Shown piece after piece: positions 61,455-64,000 of a stretch of 64,000 nt of DNA. Position 1 is the stretch's first letter. Each line of letters begins with the position of its first letter. The notes beneath the pieces are model-generated. The model worked only from the letters and a program-made list of their open reading frames with translations, made no database searches and was not told the origin of the DNA. This DNA is from Microbacterium helvum (GTDB lineage: Bacteria > Actinomycetota > Actinomycetes > Actinomycetales > Microbacteriaceae): NCBI RefSeq assembly GCF_014779795.1, contig NZ_JACXZS010000011.1, forward strand, positions 124,001 through 188,000, in the 5' to 3' direction. The position numbers and the translations under genes were made by a program.

Positions 61455-62072
61455 ATGACCGCCAAGCCCGCCGACGCTCCCCGCCCGCGGGGCCGCTATC
61501 CGAAGGGCATCGCGCGGCGCCAGGAGATCCTCGACAAGGCGATCCAGGTGTTCGCACAGCGCGGCTCGCAGAAGACGAGCCTGCGGGCGATCGCCCAAGA
61601 GGTCGGGGTGACGCATGCGGCGCTCACCCATTACTTCGGCTCGCTCGAAGAGCTGCTCGTCGAGGTGTACCGCGAGTCGGAGCGCAAGCCCACCGTCGAG
61701 AAGCACGCCCCGCCGGCGGACTCGAGCCCTGCCGCCGCGATGCAGCTCGCCGCGGAAGAGAACCGGGCGATCCCCGGGCTCGTGCAGCTGTACTCGACGC
61801 TCGTCGCGATGGCACTGGAAGACAACCACCCCGCCGCGCAGCAGTTCGCGACCGATCGTTTCGCGCGGTTGCGCAACGACATGGCCGAGCAGGTGCGCGG
61901 GCTGCAGGCATCCGGCCATGTGCGCGCCGACGTCGACCCGACGCTCGTCGCGGCCCTCGTGATCGCCGCCTCCGACGGCCTGCAGACGCAGTGGCTGCTC
62001 GACGCCGCGGTCGACCACGAGGCCGCACTGGAGATGCTCGACCGCCTGCTGCGCGGCGGCCCCCCGTCCTGA
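61455..62072 (+). CDS. TetR-family regulator
   Basis: 205 residues. HTH: RRQEILDKAIQVFAQRGSQK, LRAIAQEVGVTHAALTHYFGS. The C-terminal domain is of the BetI/TetR_C_6 kind (EENRAIPGLVQLYSTLVAMALEDNHPA). No ribosome site lies within 20 bases of ATG 61455, but TATCAT sits 8 bases upstream and could be a -10 box, so the mRNA may be leaderless. Target unknown; the upstream Pro-rich gene and downstream lipoprotein give no clue. Confidence 0.88.
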   Translation: MTAKPADAPRPRGRYPKGIARRQEILDKAIQVFAQRGSQKTSLRAIAQEVGVTHAALTHYFGSLEELLVEVYRESERKPTVEKHAPPADSSPAAAMQLAAEENRAIPGLVQLYSTLVAMALEDNHPAAQQFATDRFARLRNDMAEQVRGLQASGHVRADVDPTLVAALVIAASDGLQTQWLLDAAVDHEAALEMLDRLLRGGPPS

Positions 62073-62092
62073 CAGCGAAGCGCTCGATACGG

Positions 62093-62129
62093 AGGCGGGT
62101 CCGCCAGCTTCCGACCAGCGGACCCGCTT
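62093..62129. terminator. Terminator between tetR and lipoprotein genes
   Basis: 12-bp stem (62093-62104 with 62118-62129; GCGGGTCCGC / GCGGACCCGC core, one G-U pair, 13-base loop), 20 bases after the tetR stop and facing the convergent lipoprotein gene. Confidence 0.7.
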
Positions 62130-62180
62130 CTGTAAGCATGGCTGGGAGCGTCGCGGCGACGCATGCACAGTGACGCTCAG

Positions 62181-62549
62181 TCAGTCGGATTGATGCGCGC
62201 CGAGGAACACATCCTCAACCCACTTGCGTTGGGTGGCGCCGACTGAGTCGTCCCACTCGATCACGATGAAGTTTGACTGGAACACGTCGTCGTCGAGCGA
62301 ATCGGCGAAGGTCGACGCCGCGTCGATCGATGTGAACCGCAAATAGGTAGCCCCGTCAGACTCCCACCCTTCAATGCAATCGTCGATGCCGTCGCACACT
62401 TCATCGGTGTTCTCCCGCGGGTTTGTTATCCCGCGATACTCTGCTCCGCCCAGTACATCGTCGAGCGTCACGAACTGCTGGGGTGCACATCCGATGAGAA
62501 CGGCCATGCTCCCCACCGCCACGACGGGAAATGCAATCGACCTGCGCAT
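62181..62549 (-). CDS. Small hypothetical lipoprotein
   Basis: 122 residues. Signal peptide with lipobox LIGC (Cys 21), then a soluble part with a Cys pair (EVCDGIDDCIEGWES) and a FTSIDAASTFADSLDDDVFQS segment resembling a small alpha/beta fold. It starts 3 bases after the DUF2599 gene stop, so both are one unit. GC is lower than in its neighbours. No recognised family. Confidence 0.75.
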   Translation of the reverse strand: MRRSIAFPVVAVGSMAVLIGCAPQQFVTLDDVLGGAEYRGITNPRENTDEVCDGIDDCIEGWESDGATYLRFTSIDAASTFADSLDDDVFQSNFIVIEWDDSVGATQRKWVEDVFLGAHQSD

Positions 62550-62552
62550 CGA

Positions 62553-63560
62553 TCAATAGAGGGTTGCCGTAGTCCAGTTGCAGTGATGAACGGCAACCCC
62601 GGCGGTCCAGTCCACGGTTCGGTTGGGTCGGAACCGTTCGAGATTCCACTCGCCTGCAAAATAGGAGCCGAATGCGTGGCAATCGTACTGTTGGCGCATG
62701 GAAGCCTTCGTCATGAGAAGATCACGGAAGCGCAGACTGCGGTTCGTCGCCTCCGGCCACCCGTAGTCGATCAGGATCCAAGGCGAGGGCTGGTAGGTCT
62801 TGCCCCACGACGTGAGATTCAGGTTCACGGTTGGTTGGCCGTTGGCGGAACCCTCGGTGATCGAGCCCCACAGGTTATGTCCGAGATAGGGATCGGCAGA
62901 GATCGGATACGTGTAAGCACGGCCTTGGTGATCAATGACCTGGGAGAGCGTGGAACCAGCCACCTCGAAATGCGTAGGGACGACCGCGCCCGTCGCGTCA
63001 AAAGCCCAAGGAGGCGCGACGCCGCCGACGAACTCTCCAGCGGCGTTGAGCACGAGAACACTGCCCGTGTCCTGAATCTCCAACGTGAGCGCCGAGGTGC
63101 TAGACAGGTGGTAGTCGAAGCGTTCAGGAGCGGCAGAACTCTCAAGAACGTTGACGATCTGAACAGAGCCATCGTCTTGCGGCAATGGTGTTACCGCATA
63201 GTCGGCTGAGGCGAACACCGCGGTGCCCTCATCGGCAATCTCCACGGTTTGAACCGGTCCCGCATCCACCCGTAGCGGGTCATGAAAGGTCGAGTCGAGT
63301 TCGATTATCAGTCCCGCCCCGGACTCGATTGTCAACGCTGCATCTGCGGTCGTGTGAGTCAGGTCTCCATTCGGCTCCACATCGAACTCGGACGCGTCTG
63401 CGATCGGCCCTGCCTCGGGGATCGCGGCGAGCGCCTGGACCGTGTCCTCCACATTGTTGGCGTCCGAAGGAGCCTCTGCGTACGCGGGAACCGCGACCAG
63501 ACCAATCACGGTTCCGATCGCAACTCCGATACTGACTCTGGCGCGGCTGCTAGTTTGCAT
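62553..63560 (-). CDS. Secreted DUF2599-domain protein
   Basis: 335 residues from ATG 63560 (AGGTGGG upstream); a longer in-frame start is possible. Signal peptide ending PAYA (~29), then a ~190-residue beta-rich part (LTIESGAGLIIELDSTF, ALTLEIQDTGSVLVLN). A C-terminal DUF2599-like domain follows: WILIDYGWPEATNRS, SMRQQYDCHAFGSYF, EWNLERFRPNRTVDW, HHCNW, with two conserved Cys. The family is found in secreted actinobacterial proteins of unknown role. First gene of the pair with the small lipoprotein. Confidence 0.75.
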   Translation of the reverse strand: MQTSSRARVSIGVAIGTVIGLVAVPAYAEAPSDANNVEDTVQALAAIPEAGPIADASEFDVEPNGDLTHTTADAALTIESGAGLIIELDSTFHDPLRVDAGPVQTVEIADEGTAVFASADYAVTPLPQDDGSVQIVNVLESSAAPERFDYHLSSTSALTLEIQDTGSVLVLNAAGEFVGGVAPPWAFDATGAVVPTHFEVAGSTLSQVIDHQGRAYTYPISADPYLGHNLWGSITEGSANGQPTVNLNLTSWGKTYQPSPWILIDYGWPEATNRSLRFRDLLMTKASMRQQYDCHAFGSYFAGEWNLERFRPNRTVDWTAGVAVHHCNWTTATLY

Positions 63561-64000
63561 TCGTTGGGTATCCCACCTGCGCGGCCCGATCCCGATGACC
63601 ATCATCGGGTGGTTCGCGCGATCGCTTGAAACATACGATGATCGGAACGTCGTTGTCTGTCCCCCGTTCGGTGGACAGATCACGGCAAAGGCTCCACCCT
63701 GCGAACTTCAAGATCTGCCGAATCGGCGGTGGTCCGATTGCACAAGACTGCGCCAGCGTGAGGCGCTGAGGGTCCAAGCAGGGTTGCGTTGCCTGGGATC
63801 AGCCACGCCGCTTCATCGCTTGGATCGTCGGGTCTCCCGCTGCGCGACGACATGGCCGTCGTGAACGCGGACAGCATGCGTTCTCGGCGAGAAACCGCGT
63901 CGTCGACGATGGATGCCGGGCGCCCGGGCCGACGCGAAACCGCGGGCCCCGCCGGCATGTGCCGGCGGGGCCCGCGGTCTCGTTCAGGGCGAAGGTCAGA
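63561..64000. other. 440-base end region without a supported gene
   Basis: Only short overlapping frames with no ribosome site or family motif are present. The one clear signal is the terminator hairpin at 63939-63978. The extreme right edge (GGTCAGA) could be the stop of a minus-strand gene outside the window. Confidence 0.5.
63939..63978. terminator. Terminator hairpin near the right edge
   Basis: A 19-nt perfect inverted repeat (63939-63957 with 63960-63978; ACCGCGGGCCCCGCCGGCA on the left), about 18 pairs around a CATG loop. Its place suggests it ends a gene entering from the right. Confidence 0.8.

Noticed and set aside
63680..63958. 92-codon minus-strand frame at the right edge
   Set aside because: It overlaps the terminator hairpin, has no ribosome site and no family resemblance.

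Overview
The window is high-GC DNA (about 70% by eye) with GTG/TTG starts, many ATGA/GTGA start-stop overlaps, LacI/ROK control of sugar genes and no operon-linked sugar-ABC ATPases. This fits an actinobacterium of the Microbacteriaceae, most likely Microbacterium or a close relative. That assignment rests on gene content and style, not on a marker gene. I see no rRNA, tRNA, CRISPR array, prophage or transposase.

Region 1 (about 1-31.8 kb) is a plant-hemicellulose (glucuronoarabinoxylan) utilisation island. Secreted enzymes: a 5'-truncated GH30-type enzyme and a GH10 xylanase that end in the same WxL-like surface module, beside a DUF916-type surface protein. Intracellular or uptake-linked enzymes: GH67 alpha-glucuronidase, ManD-type mannonate dehydratase, CE7 acetyl xylan esterase, GH42, GH3 and GH51. 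Two importers (LplA/LplB/YtcP-like and CUT1-like) lack their own ATPase. Regulators are four LacI proteins and one ROK protein, with AACGTT-centred operator candidates in the divergent promoters. A Gfo/Idh/MocA-ThuA-Gfo/Idh/MocA operon follows.

Region 2 (about 31.8-45.7 kb) holds a class III aminotransferase, a TetR/SDR pair with a palindromic operator, a DASS-type permease and an Old Yellow Enzyme-type fusion. It then carries a sulfur-related stretch that looks damaged. A 129-codon ORF joins the start of cystathionine beta-synthase to the end of cystathionine gamma-synthase. A peptide-type ABC permease is cut and joined to a headless FMN reductase, and only the last 92 residues of the cognate binding protein remain. 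An LLM flavin monooxygenase and a two-domain rhodanese next to them look intact.

Region 3 (45.9-64 kb) is mainly housekeeping and envelope functions: a PT-rich lipoprotein, RecQ with a phosphoribosyltransferase-like tail, DUF6412 plus a YidC/Oxa1 paralogue, DUF2871, a two-component system with MFS and MMPL transporters, and a FUSC-type protein. It also holds a compact operon of a Tes-like radical SAM enzyme, a small membrane protein, an Lgt-like protein and a Pro-rich membrane protein, then a TetR gene. The end is a lower-GC patch with a small lipoprotein and a DUF2599 secreted protein.

A short palindromic element with ends GGTCGTTGAGCG / CGCTCAACGACC occurs between genes at about 26.1, 43.4 and 46.7 kb, and one arm lies inside a coding region at 59.36 kb. 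The strongest leads are the radical SAM/Lgt-like operon, the WxL-like display of xylanases, and the clustered gene-fusion scars in the sulfur region.
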